A stretch of DNA of 64,000 bases from Dendrophyllia cribrosa. Lineage: Eukaryota; Cnidaria; Anthozoa; Scleractinia; Dendrophylliidae. Shown piece after piece: positions 30,509-40,759 of the stretch (the stretch's first letter is position 1; every line of letters begins with the position of its first letter). Where the stretch lies: the NCBI GenBank assembly GCA_024195265.1, contig JAJLRJ010000006.1:7041639-7105638 (forward strand), given 5' to 3'. Under the pieces are notes generated by a model. The model was not told the origin of the DNA. It saw only the letters and a program-made list of their open reading frames with translations, and ran no database searches. A program made the translations under genes and the position numbers.

Positions 30509-31393
30509 AGAAAGCAATAATGAAACCAATACAAATTATCTAGTTTAACCTTCATCAAACAATGACTGCATTAAACCATTTCTCAGAAAAAACAAAGGTG
30601 AATCGTGTCCATTGGGAAATGTTTTAAACCGTTTTATGCAAAATGAAAAACAGAGACCTGTATCATTACATTATTACGGTAAAAAATTACAAATAGAATA
30701 AAACGGCCAATGTTATAAAAAGAAATCAGGATTATCTTGAAGAAACGAAACATTAATGCTTTTGGCATGATAATAAAAAGATTTGTCCCATATGCAAGCA
30801 CAAGATTCCTTTGGACAAAACTAAACTCATGAAAGAGACCCTTGCTTGAAAAAAAAAATTAATCAACTCTGTCTGTTGCTTTCCATCTGAGCTTTTGAAT
30901 TGTCTGTATAATTATGTAATTGTTTGTTATCAATTAATAATAGTTTGAACTTAAACAAAGTGTGGGTTTATTGATTAGCGTGCATGTAATTGACTCGCTT
31001 TGTAAATTTTTCCGAGGTGCTAATTTTTCATGCAAATTTATAGTTCAGTGTCTTATAATTAAAAGTTTGAACTTTGAAGCTGCCGGAAAGTTATAAAATT
31101 TAAAGTGGGTAATGGGTGGCAAACTGAAAATCGACATAGAGACTAGCGATGAAGCGGTTATAAGAATGTTGTGGTAAATACGAGTTAGAAGCATTTTTTT
31201 TTCTGTGGAACACTGTCTTCAAGTTCCTGGATTGTTTCTGGCAGTGCCACCACATATAACATTGGATTTGGACGAATGGGCGTTGTGTAGGTTGTAGGTA
31301 TGGTGGCTGCGTGTAAGTTGATGTCACTGAAGTGAAAGGGCGTGCAAGTGTACTTGGGGCGACGAATGGGCGTTTTGTATGTTGTAGGTATAC

Positions 31394-31606
31394 TTCTTCA
31401 AACCTCCTCATAAACCGAAGAAGTTGCCTTCTATGCCTTCCGCAAGGCTGGCCAAATTCCGTTCTGCAATGGGGGCATCCTCTTGCGAAAGGCACAAACG
31501 TCCGTTTCCATCGCTTTAAACAGGATGAGTTGACACTCTGCCTACAGCATTCTGTCTTTGGCAGGTTCCACCCGTCCTCCAAACAGATGAAACAAGTGGA
31601 TAAAAT
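31394..31606 (-). CDS. RING-like exon A, copy 3, in a new context
   Basis: The same 71 codons as the other copies are present with the normal acceptor, but immediately after GAAGAA the usual GTAAGTTTG donor is replaced by GTATACCTAC. The frame reads on through YLQHTKRPFVAP and YLQPTQRPFV, a short proline/threonine-rich repeat, and then into the tail of segmental duplicate copy 2. GTATAC could still serve as a weak donor. Confidence 0.5.
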
Positions 31607-32484
31607 CTGTAAAAGAGTAAAACAAAAGTTAAGCGAAAACAATATTTTTGTTTAAACCTTTTTGCTTTGTTTATCGTGCAAATTTTTTTAAATAAGAAAA
31701 AAACCACTGGTTTAAGAACCCAAATTTTTGGCGCTGAAATTGTAGGATCCGTGAGTTAATTTAATATGTTTCATTGAAAGTGCGAAAACAATAAAGTCAG
31801 TTGAATACAAAATGTTGATGCATCTAAGGTGGTGTTTACATGGGAAAACTCGCACCAGCGTGAGTTTCATACCAGGATGACTTCGCGATTTCGAAAAGTC
31901 ATCTTCATTTGAGATCTTTGCGGTACACTTGCAGTAGCGAGGTAAATTAACACAGCCTTGTCTTCAAGATGGCCTCCATGAAAAAAGAAGCCATTGCTGA
32001 ATGCGCAATCAGACTAAATTTGAGCGAAGGACAAACGAATGCCATTTGAAAATTAAACTATCCAAATTTAACCACATTCTCTCGACCTGACTTTTTAACA
32101 ACATCGAAACATAGACTCGCTTTAACTTAATTCCTGGTTAAACACAAAAAAGTAAGCGATTTCGGCGACGTTTGAACTCTGTTTTTAATCAACCCAGCAA
32201 GTAAACAAGTTTGAATCTGTATCAGTTAAACAAAGGTTTAACCACTTAAGATCAGGCCTTCATTTGCATGTACTCAAGAAAGATAATGGAGGTCATATTA
32301 TAGGTAAATGACCCCAAATTATTTCAAAATGTATCATGCATACAGCAATTATAGACAGTGAACAGTGCCAATTGTTTCTTAGGGATAGTTGACAAAATAA
32401 ATGAATGAGAAGAAAAACATGCGTACAGGCGCTAAAATATCTGTTTCTCTTCTTGTTTGATTATGAAATAAAATAAACTGTGGT

Positions 32485-33112
32485 AAAATAATATATTTTC
32501 CTTTTTTCAACAAAAATTGATGACCCACCTGCTGCTGCTTGTTCTCTGGTTTAGATGATGAGTCTGGAAAGAGGCTGGGGTACAGCAATGTCCAGTAGTG
32601 CTGTGATGGCCATTTACCTTCAGGTTCAATGTTCCCTTCATTATCCTGCGACAAGTCACAATAGAAAGTAGAACATTATCACCTTCTGCATGTTGAGTTC
32701 TAAAATGAACTAATTTCAAAGCAATCATTTCAGTGAAAAGAAATCAAAATCGTTTACTGAGGAACCAGGAATACCTTAAAGCAAACAATAAACCAAACGT
32801 TTCTCATGCAATAACTCCAGTTCCAAACTTTTTTTTAATAGATTTCCCTTGCCAGGTATGAACATCGACCATCATAACCTGAGAATCCTGAGAAAAGTCA
32901 ATGCCCTCCCAGGTCTAAAGGTATTAACCGTTCGACCTAATAAGTGACAAGAGAAACAAACTAGTGAGCGCTAAAAAACACCCACTACATAATTTTTACT
33001 GCTCGTACTTCAGTAAAGCCCCTGAAACTCGCATGCAAAACAGTAAGATCAAATGAAATAAAGTAAAAAGAAATAAACAAAAAATACGGCGAATTATACC
33101 CTTTTCTTTTTA
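32485..33112 (-). repeat. Three-copy block containing the WPSQHYW exon, copy c
   Basis: It matches 22980-23598. The 117-nt exon lies at 32529-32645 (acceptor CGCAG side, donor GTGGGTCAT) and encodes WPSQHYWTLLYPSLFPDSSS with an altered acidic tail. Confidence 0.7.
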
Positions 33113-33222
33113 ACAAATTTTCAGCCTGACAGATGTTTCATTCGTTTCAAATATAAATTGTTTTTAAATGATCGGTGCAATAGCAGATTCACGAAAATTT
33201 GGCGGCATAAAAACACCCATTT

Positions 33223-33278
33223 CAACTTATAATACATGTTTCGACATATACTTATGTCATCTTCAGTTAGAAAAGTTG
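33223..33278 (-). ncRNA. Hammerhead-ribozyme-like motif
   Basis: On the minus strand the core reads CTGAAGAT, a 5-bp stem (GACAT/ATGTC), GAAAC and ATGTA as the cleavage-side sequence. Stem I is supported by CAACTT pairing with AAGTTG plus an inner TAA/TTA. One extra base follows the CTGAAGA box compared with textbook hammerheads. Similar motifs are known in Penelope-like retroelements; self-cleavage is unproven here. Confidence 0.45.
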
Positions 33279-33458
33279 TAGTTTGAATTTCATATTAAAT
33301 ACAAAAATTAGGTGTTGCATAATGCAATACATACAAATATCAAATAACAATAACGTTGCAATTAAATAAATTGTACTACTATTAAAAACAAGGTCGGAAA
33401 AAACCTTAAGCATGTTTCTCTTATTTAACAATACAAAAAATTTTGAAGGGATTCTTAC

Positions 33459-33675
33459 CAAAAACTCGAACTGACTCCTCTTGGTTTTGTGTACCGGGAA
33501 GTCTTTGCTGGCACAGACCACAGTTGTTTTCACCAAACTCTCCTGTCCATCTCGCCTGACAGCTTTCATGGACGCACTGTCCGCAGCATCCTAATTCTAC
33601 GCTTTCCACTGTGTCTTTTTCTTCTTGTTCGAGACAGAAAAAACAGGTAAAAGTAATTTCTTGACCAGAAGCCAT
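33459..33675 (-). CDS. RING-like protein D, first exon
   Basis: From a true ATG at 33675, the exon encodes 72 codons and ends at a GTAAGAATC donor. It has a complete finger: CFFC (C11, C14), CC (30-31), VHESC (H36, C39) and CGLC (C52, C55), followed by LPGTQNQEES. The sequence and the donor match RING-C (18862), where the next exon is acidic; no such exon lies next to RING-D, and a hammerhead-like motif sits 180 bp downstream instead. This is the most complete RING in the window. An E3-ubiquitin-ligase-type role is possible from the fold alone. Confidence 0.55.
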
Positions 33676-34237
33676 TTTAAAACATTTTGAAAACGTGGAA
33701 ACGGGAAGCGTAAGGCAAGCAAACGAAAGTGGACTCAAAATTGAGAATGAAAAAAAAATGATCTTTGAAATTAGCGCTTTTAAACTCTCTTACACGTGGT
33801 TCACATTCCAACTTCATGTCCTGTTAATTGACCTTTTAGAGTCAGGAATTCTTTTGTTTGATAGAACAGCTGCGCCATAAGGAATTCTGTTGTTTTATAG
33901 TCTTTGTTCGCAAACTCTTTTATGTAGTGAACTCTTTAGGAAAATGAGAAATTAACTATGGTAGTTTGTGAAAAAAATACATGTCAGACGAATTAGTTTT
34001 TTTTAAGTGACTGTTTAGTTCAATCTTGATCAAATGAGCAGTTCATTTTTTTTTTCCTGTTTTTTTTTTCCAGATAGTATTTCTACTGATGCGTTTTATT
34101 GTTTTGTTTAATGTCTTTTGTCCACTGCACATTTTAAAGAACTGACTTAAATTTACATGGTGTCCCCTTAAGACAGAAAAAAAAAAACAGGTAAAGCTGT
34201 TTCTTATGCACAGGACTGGGTTAGCTCAGCCTTTGGT

Positions 34238-34500
34238 TCACAGTATCATTTCAGTGGGCATAGGGAAACTGGCTTCCAAATGGTTCAGGACACTTCTCTG
34301 AACAAGAGAGGTGCAGTCGAACACGCTTTGCACGCTTCTCCGCTGGTCGGTGTTTGCCAGCACCAACTCTTTTACAAAAAAGGGCTCTGCTCCATGTTGA
34401 AAACCGGCATACTTGATCGTTAGCTGCACGGCGGCCGTGATACTCGAGTAAAACTGGAATGCAATGTAAAACTTCAACGGATGTACTGGAACTGTACAGG
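34238..34500 (-). pseudogene. Unknown gene fragment shared with 25.99-26.33 kb
   Basis: The open minus frame carries KFYIAFQFYSSITAAVQ, YAGFQHG and FVKELVLANTDQRRSVQSV before a stop near 34238. The 26 kb copy has stops in the matching region. At its N-terminal side it runs into a PBECR-like fragment, so the join is secondary. Family unknown. Confidence 0.4.
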
Positions 34501-34550
34501 TGCTGGTTAAAGACGTGGTCCATTTTGAATGAAGACAATTATGCAAAAAT
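34501..34550 (-). pseudogene. PBECR-like fragment (start only)
   Basis: The first codons of the family (KMDHVFNQH) with conserved upstream TCATTCAAAATGGACC, fused to the unrelated fragment at 34238-34500. Confidence 0.45.
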
Positions 34551-34839
34551 AAATTTTCACTTGTTTTGTCTGTACTCTCCTTAGGCCTATTCACTCCATG
34601 GAAATAAAAACGCAATTAAAAAAAATTAAAAGAACAATTAATTAGACCCTTTAAGACATAATTCTCTTTGTTACCTTTTTTAATATCACATTATGTAATG
34701 AGTTTTTATTATCTATAAATGAGAAAAGAACAATGAACTACAAGTTATTGATATCATTTGCTTTGTTAAATGTGTTTAAATTCACTTCATGAGGGTCTTT
34801 CCACAAGTGGTAGACCTTATTAACTAAATCTTTTTATGT

Positions 34840-35010
34840 ATACAAGTTTATGCTTGTCATACGTATGCATGTCCATTTTTGAAGGGTTTGATAAAACGTC
34901 GTTTATTAATTTAATCGCTTCAATTTTACCACTAACCTTAAATACAGATTTATCTGCTGGATCATGAGGACAGATGTTGGTTAAAGATGTGGTCCATTTT
35001 GAATGAAAAC
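34840..35010 (-). pseudogene. PBECR-like fragment
   Basis: It matches the first half of the family, including the aspartate/serine-rich turn and the lysine/asparagine-rich helix, then diverges after ATGTATACAAG. Part of a tandem pair with 35240-35442. Confidence 0.5.
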
Positions 35011-35239
35011 AATTGTGAAAAAATAAATTTACTCATTTTGTCGATACTTTCCTCAGATCAAATTTGTCATTATCCTCTTCGTACTATGGAACGAAAAATG
35101 TAATTAAAAAAGTTAAAAGAACAGTGAATTACAACCTTTAAGACATAATTTTCTTCGTTTCCTTTTTTAAATGTCACATCATGTAATGAGTTTTTTATTA
35201 TCCATAAAGGAGAAAAGAACAATGAACTACAAGGTATTG

Positions 35240-35442
35240 ATATCATTTGCTTTGTTAAATGTTTTTAAAATCACTTCATGAGGGTCTTTCCGCAAGTGGT
35301 AGACCTTATGCACGTCTATTTTTGAAGGGTTTGATAAAACGTCGTTTATTAATTTAATCACTTCATTTTTACCGCTAACCTTAAATATAGATTTATCTGC
35401 TGGATCATGAGGACGGAGATGTTGTTTAAAGATGTGGTCCAT
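35240..35442 (-). pseudogene. PBECR-like paralogue with a different C-terminus
   Basis: The ATG at 35442 opens MDHIFKQHLRPHDPADKS and keeps the central helix (KNEVIKLINDVLSNPSKID), but then switches to HKVYHLRKDPHEVILKTF and stops, lacking the VVVY...VVTAF part that carries the presumed active-site threonine. Confidence 0.5.
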
Positions 35443-36335
35443 TTTGAATGAAAACAATTGTAAAAAAATAAATTTTCACTCGTTTTGTCGATAGTAGTCT
35501 ATCCCAAATGACTTGGCGAATTTATTCATGTATGCAGCAGCTGAGTTAATGAGGTTGGCTCTGTACAAACCGGTTTTGAATGGTTTGGGCAGGAGATAAT
35601 GAGATGCATGCCGTATAGGTGGAGTCATTAAGGATGCATGAATTGGGAAAGACGTATTCTGAGATTTTATTGAGTATTAGTAAAGTGTTTAAGAGAGTAT
35701 TGTATGGTGTGATGTAGTGTAACATGTCCACCCAGCCATCCGGGTGGTGGTTTCAATTTAAAGGCAAAAGAACAAAAGAATGGGTGGTGAACCAATGAGA
35801 ATTCACTGACGTCATTGTCAAACCGGTTCCTACCAGTTTGTCTAGATGTATATTATTCAAAATGGCCATTCTCTAGAAAAACGAGCCAAACCGGGTTTGT
35901 TGTCCCTCATTGGCTTTGAATCAGGTTTTTTATCTAAGAAACCAGTTTTGTTTTCTTCTATTTATTCGTGACAAAAACATGATTTTTCATTGTAAAATAC
36001 CTTTGGGGAGAAGGACCCATGAATTGATAGATCAACACTGTAAGTAGAAGAAAATGTATTAAATATTTTTTTAGTTTTTATACATGTAGGACTTAAACCG
36101 GATAACCAGTGTTACCAAGTTTGCAAAAATTATAAAACGGGTGTATGCACATGGATTTTTATAGTGCATGATAAAGATGAACAGCATAATTGAATGGGAA
36201 CTTTTTGCATTGGAAATGGAATCAGTAACGACACAAATGGGGAGATTGCAAATAGAAGAGAAAGTGGTTACGTTACTGAATGATTTTTGGGATCAAGCGT
36301 GTGGCGAGACTATACTTCGTAGAAGGATTGAATTT

Positions 36336-39300
36336 TTTTTTTTTTATTGACACTAAAATGCAAAACTACTTACAAATTAAAGCTAAATTACGTCACATTA
36401 TTTACTTACATGTTACTACATTACCCTTAGCCTTACGTACCTTAAACTTACAAAACACATATACACACACAAAAAAACAAAAACAAACAAACAAAAACTA
36501 AAAATATATTAATAAAAAAAAAAACAAAAAAAACAAAAAAAAAACTACCAGTTATAAGAAAGAGGTTACAAGTGCGATTATAGAGCAGTTTAGGAGCCTC
36601 AAAGGAAGACAGGCCGGTGAAAAACAAAAGATACGTCTTTGCTGAAAAAAGAAAAACAAAACGTACGATAGAAAAAAACAACACGGTGAAAGAAAGATGT
36701 CGGGGGAAAGTTTGGAGAGAAACAATCATAGTTACTCTAGGAATAATGGTTCAAAATCGTTTTTGTATAGTTTGAGATAAGCTTTAAAGCTTTCTATAAA
36801 TGGGAGATTCTCCTTACATCTGCAGATCCAAATGAAGAATCTAGCCAATAAAAAAAGGAAATTAATACTATTTTTGTGTTTCGATTTATCTGATTTTAGA
36901 CCCAGAGCTAGAGTTTTGTCGAGAGCGAGGTTTTGTGGGACAAAGTTACGATACTTTAAAAGAGAATCAAATGTTTTCCAAAAGAATTGTGTTTTATTGC
37001 AAGACCAAAACAGATGAAGAATTTTTTCAGGTTCTTCTTGGCAAAAGGTACATTTATCATCCTCTTTGAAACCCATTTTGAATAGAGATATATTTGTGGC
37101 CAGAGATTGATGTAAATATCTGAAGTAAAATTCAATAAGTTTTGTGCTGTTTGTACATTTTTTTGCAATCTGATAAGCGACGCTCCATTTTAAATCGCAT
37201 TGAAATTCATTGCACCACTTCTGCTGACTGGGTATTGGGAGATTGGTTTTCCCTTCTAATAGTCGTTGATAGGCTAGTCTGCTTGGTTTTTTGGTTGCTT
37301 TCATGGCCGTTAGAAAAGTTTCTTCTTTTGTCTCGTTGTTTTTTATGTTCGGTTTTTGGGTTTTCCAGAGTGTTTTGATAGAGGATGTTATGCGGTAGAA
37401 AGTGAGAGGGTTAAATATTTATTTTCAAATTCTGCTACCGTAAAAAAAACATTTGGTTTCTCTTTGATGAGTTGACTAACAGAAGAAATCCCTTTTTGAT
37501 ACCAAGATTTATAGAAGACCGGTTTGTTCATAATTCTAATCAGTGAGTTTTGCCATAAGCTTTGTGCAAAAAAGGATTCGGTCGACGTTATTTTTTCTTG
37601 ATAATTTAATTCAGTCCAAATTTCTATAACCTCTTTTAGAAACGGGCTTAGAGTTTTCGATATTTTTTTAGTGTCTGCCATATTTAAATTGCTAAAAAGA
37701 GCAGGGCCTCCGAGGTTATCTGCTTCAAAGTCAAAGAAAAGTTTCCATTTGCTCTTACAATTTTCGTCGAGATATTTCTTTATCCAGATGGATTTTAGAG
37801 CTTTGTTAAAAGATGAGATGTCTATCATTTTGAGGCCTCCATTTTGAAGATCCCTTATTATTACGTTTCGTTCGAAATTGACCTGAAATTTTGGCGAAAC
37901 TTTCTAAAATGTCGAGAGCTTTGGTAAGAGATTTTTCGGAGCCATCAAGAATCAGGGTGGTATCGTCGGCGTATTGACTTAATTTAATCTCGTTCCCTTT
38001 GAGACGTAGACCTTTAATATCAGAGTTTTTCCGGATCGCGTTAGCGAGAATCTCGACTGAAAGGATGAAAAGATATGGAGAGAGAGGACAGCCCTGCCGA
38101 ACACCCCTATGGACAGAGAAAAAGTCGCTGGCCCAGCCATTATTCAAAACACAGCTTTCCGAACTTTGATAGAAGGTTTTAAACCATTGGAGAATAGAAG
38201 GGTCGAAACCAAAGGAGAGTACAGTTTTTTCTATAAAGGGCCATTCCAGTGTATCAAAAGCTTTCTCGAAATCAAGGAAGAGGAGAAGGCCTGGAATGTT
38301 CTTTTTGGCTGCGTAGTTAATCACACTATCAATTAAGCGTATATTTTCACCTATATAGCGCTCTTTAAGATATCCAGTCTGATCGTTATTTATGAGATTC
38401 GGAAGGTGCTTTTTAATGCGGTGTGCGATGGCTTTTGCCGCTATCTTATAGTCGCAGTTTAGGAGTATTAGTGGCCTCCAGTTACGTATGTAGTAGAGTT
38501 CATCGCTCTTTTTAGGAATAAGTTTTATAATACCTCTTCATTGAGAGACAGAGAGCTGACCGGTCGCAAATCCGTGATTTAGAGCGTTTAAGAGAGGTTC
38601 CGAAATATCACACCAGAAAGTATCATAAAATTCCGAAGGAAGACCATCTGTGCCGGGAGTTTTGCCGGGTTCCATATCTTTTAGTGCGTTTGAGCATTCC
38701 GCTTCTGTTAGCTGACCTTCAATTGTTTCACTTTCATCTTGACTTAAACGCCTTTCGTTTCTTAAGAAAAAAGCTTCAGCTTCTGAGGAGGATGAATTAT
38801 TTGTTATCTTAGAAGAGTAAAGGTCTTTATAAAATGTCTTGCATTCATGAAGGATTTCTTTATCAGTTGTAGCGAATTCATTGTTGCCTTTCTTCATGCG
38901 GCTTATTGTACCTTGTTTATAGTGTCGTTTTTCAAGATTCAAGAAGTATTTGGTGTTTTTTCCCCCTCATTATGCCATCGACTTCTAGATCGTAAGATTG
39001 CTCCTTTTGTGCGATGCTCAATGATTTTTTCTAGCTCGCTCTTAAGAGTTTCCATCTTTTGAAATAAATACGATTTTTGTTCCTCTTTTAAAGAGTTATT
39101 TCCTTCAATTTCCTTTTCTAAATCATGTGTTTCATTGTTAAGTGCGTCCTCTCGTGACTTAGCTTTTTTGTTTTTGGCTGCTGCATATGAGATCGTTTTT
39201 TCTCGCACTCTCATTTTGATCATTTCCCAGAGTAAGGCTGGGTTTACAGAAATGTCTTGCTCGTACTCATTTTTTGTGTTTTGAATTGTTGCTTTGATCT

Positions 39301-39567
39301 TTTCTATATACTTGTCGTCTGCCAAGAGTGAGGTGTTAAGCTTCCAGAAACCCTTTCCTCTTTGATTATAATGAAGAGCTAGTTTTAGTAGTATCATCGA
39401 GTGATCAGTTTTGTAGCCAGGCACAATATCTGCAAGATTGGTATCGCAAATTAAGCTCGAATTTATTAAAAAGAAATCAAGTCTGCATTGTATCTCTGGT
39501 TTTCTTCGGCGCCATGTGTATCTTCGGCTGTCAGGATTCAATATTCTCCATATGTCAGTTAAACTGA
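36336..39567 (-). mobile_element. 5'-truncated L1/Tx1-like LINE
   Basis: It is flanked by a target duplication AGAAGGATTGAATTT (36321-36335 and 39568-39582) and ends in a long poly(A), seen as T14 at 36333 and an A/C-rich tail near 36465-36545. On the minus strand it encodes the end of an apurinic endonuclease and a full reverse transcriptase. The 5' end is missing, as is common for LINE copies. Confidence 0.85.
36732..39541 (-). pseudogene. LINE ORF2 remnant: endonuclease end, reverse transcriptase, C-terminal zinc region
   Basis: Order on the minus strand: endonuclease C-terminus with RRYTWRRRKPEIQCRLDFFL and GYKTDHSMI; reverse transcriptase with PGTDGLPSEFY, FLDFEKAFDTLEW, GVRQGCPLSPYLF and the catalytic YADDTTLI (near 37955-37980); then a C-terminal zf-RVT-like CTFCQEEPEKILHLFWSC (near 37000-37060). 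Lesions: frameshifts near 38940 and 37820, one in-frame TGA at 38538-38540, and a frame change between 37388 and 37304. The protein copies LINE RNA into DNA at the target; this copy cannot make it. Confidence 0.85.
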
Positions 39568-40066
39568 AGAAGGATTGAATTTACATGTGAACACAGTGGA
39601 ATGGAATTTACAGTTGGAGAATTGAAAGTGCCTCTATTTTATTTCCACGACGTAAAGAAATTCTGGTATCAATTGAACTGCCTTTTGAAGTCAAAGACGC
39701 AAGCAGAATATTGGTTGAAGGTTATCATTCAAGAAACATTCCTGAATGATTGGCATTTAAAGCCGTTTACCCCGAAAATATTCAAGGAATACATGTCCAT
39801 TTTGAAATGAGAAGCAAAGAGACAAGAATGAAATGAAAAACTGCCTTTATTATTTACAATACATCAATAAAAAAATTGTTAAATAAAACTGTACCTATTT
39901 TTACTTACAAAATGTATTGGAAAAAATCTTAACCTAATTATTTACATTTGAAAAAAAAAAAGAAAAAGGAAAACAAAATGAAAAAGAAAAGAAAAAGAAA
40001 TTAAGAATACATGTGCTCTTCTTCCTCCTCGTCACCCAACGGTTTGGAAATACAATAATGGTGTAT

Positions 40067-40353
40067 TTAATGCTTTTCTCTCGGACATTGATAACCTAAT
40101 TCAGTTCTTGAACAATTGCAACTTAAATATTTTTTGTAAGATTTCGCAAAATAAAATTTTTGAAATGCTGTTAGCGGGCGATAAAAACAATTGCAAACGG
40201 TGCACTCTTGAGAGACTTACATTGTAGTGTGATTGATCTGGCATTTCTGTGTAAGAGAAACAGGTGACATGAATGTTATACTATGCCCTAAAGCAATTCC
40301 GATAAGGTAAAACGCTAACATTATTTTAACCGCTTTGTGCAAACATGTTCTTG
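40067..40353 (-). pseudogene. Cysteine-rich secreted peptide family, copy 3
   Basis: It matches 29389-29660 but has TAA in place of GAA after ACAATG near 40219, and its 5' end is lost at the duplication boundary. Confidence 0.6.
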
Positions 40354-40682
40354 CGTCGAGTAACTATCACTTTAAGTAGTTTATTAATTTCTGCATGGGT
40401 AGATTTTTGTCAATTGACACAAGATTTGAAATATATTTATGAGTGATCAGTAACAAATGGAAAAAAAGTTGAAATACTGTATATACATGGAAAAGATAGC
40501 AAATCCTTATAAATCGTTATAAATTCTACACAGGAAATGGTCGATGATGATGGAGATGATAGTTTTTGTGAAAGCTTGTAAATGAAGAAAAAACGAAATA
40601 AAGATTTAAACTTAACTGAGTTCACGAAGCATTATATTGTATTTGACAGCATATTTACATTAACACGGTTTGTCACTGACTG

Positions 40683-40741
40683 TTTTCATTGTCATCATAA
40701 CTGATGTAAGAACTAGTCGAAACGTTTTACAACAATGAAAA
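40683..40741 (+). ncRNA. Degenerate hammerhead-like motif
   Basis: The core CTGATG...ACTAGTCGAAACG is enclosed by a 10-bp stem (TTTTCATTGT with ACAATGAAAA). The last base of the CTGATGA box is altered and stem II is weak, so it is probably a decayed copy. Confidence 0.35.
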
Positions 40742-40759
40742 GAGTCGTGTCGTCAACTG

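Larger units (their letters stand above)
27484..31180. repeat. Segmental duplicate, copy 2 (least decayed)
   Basis: It aligns with 12752-15815 and, from 28310 on, with the halves of copy 3 at 35735-40353. Its left edge contains the unoccupied target site of the 9 kb transposon. It retains open versions of the small genes found broken in copies 1 and 3, except for a cysteine change in RING-B. Confidence 0.85.
36168..39810 (+). pseudogene. 131-aa gene family, copy 3, interrupted by a LINE
   Basis: The first half is open from ATG 36168 to about 36335, and the second half resumes at 39568. The two halves match the gene at 28737-29132 and remain without stops, so the LINE insertion is the main lesion. 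Confidence 0.75.
35735..40353. repeat. Segmental duplicate, copy 3, split by a LINE
   Basis: 35735-36335 and 39568-40353 align with 28310-29635 of copy 2. It starts at CCATC(T/C)GGGTGGTGG and is cut off at TGCAAACATGTTCTTGC, then continues into unrelated sequence. Confidence 0.8.

Noticed and set aside
36448..36729. 93-codon phenylalanine-rich minus ORF
   Set aside because: It is a translation of the LINE's A/C-rich 3' tail.
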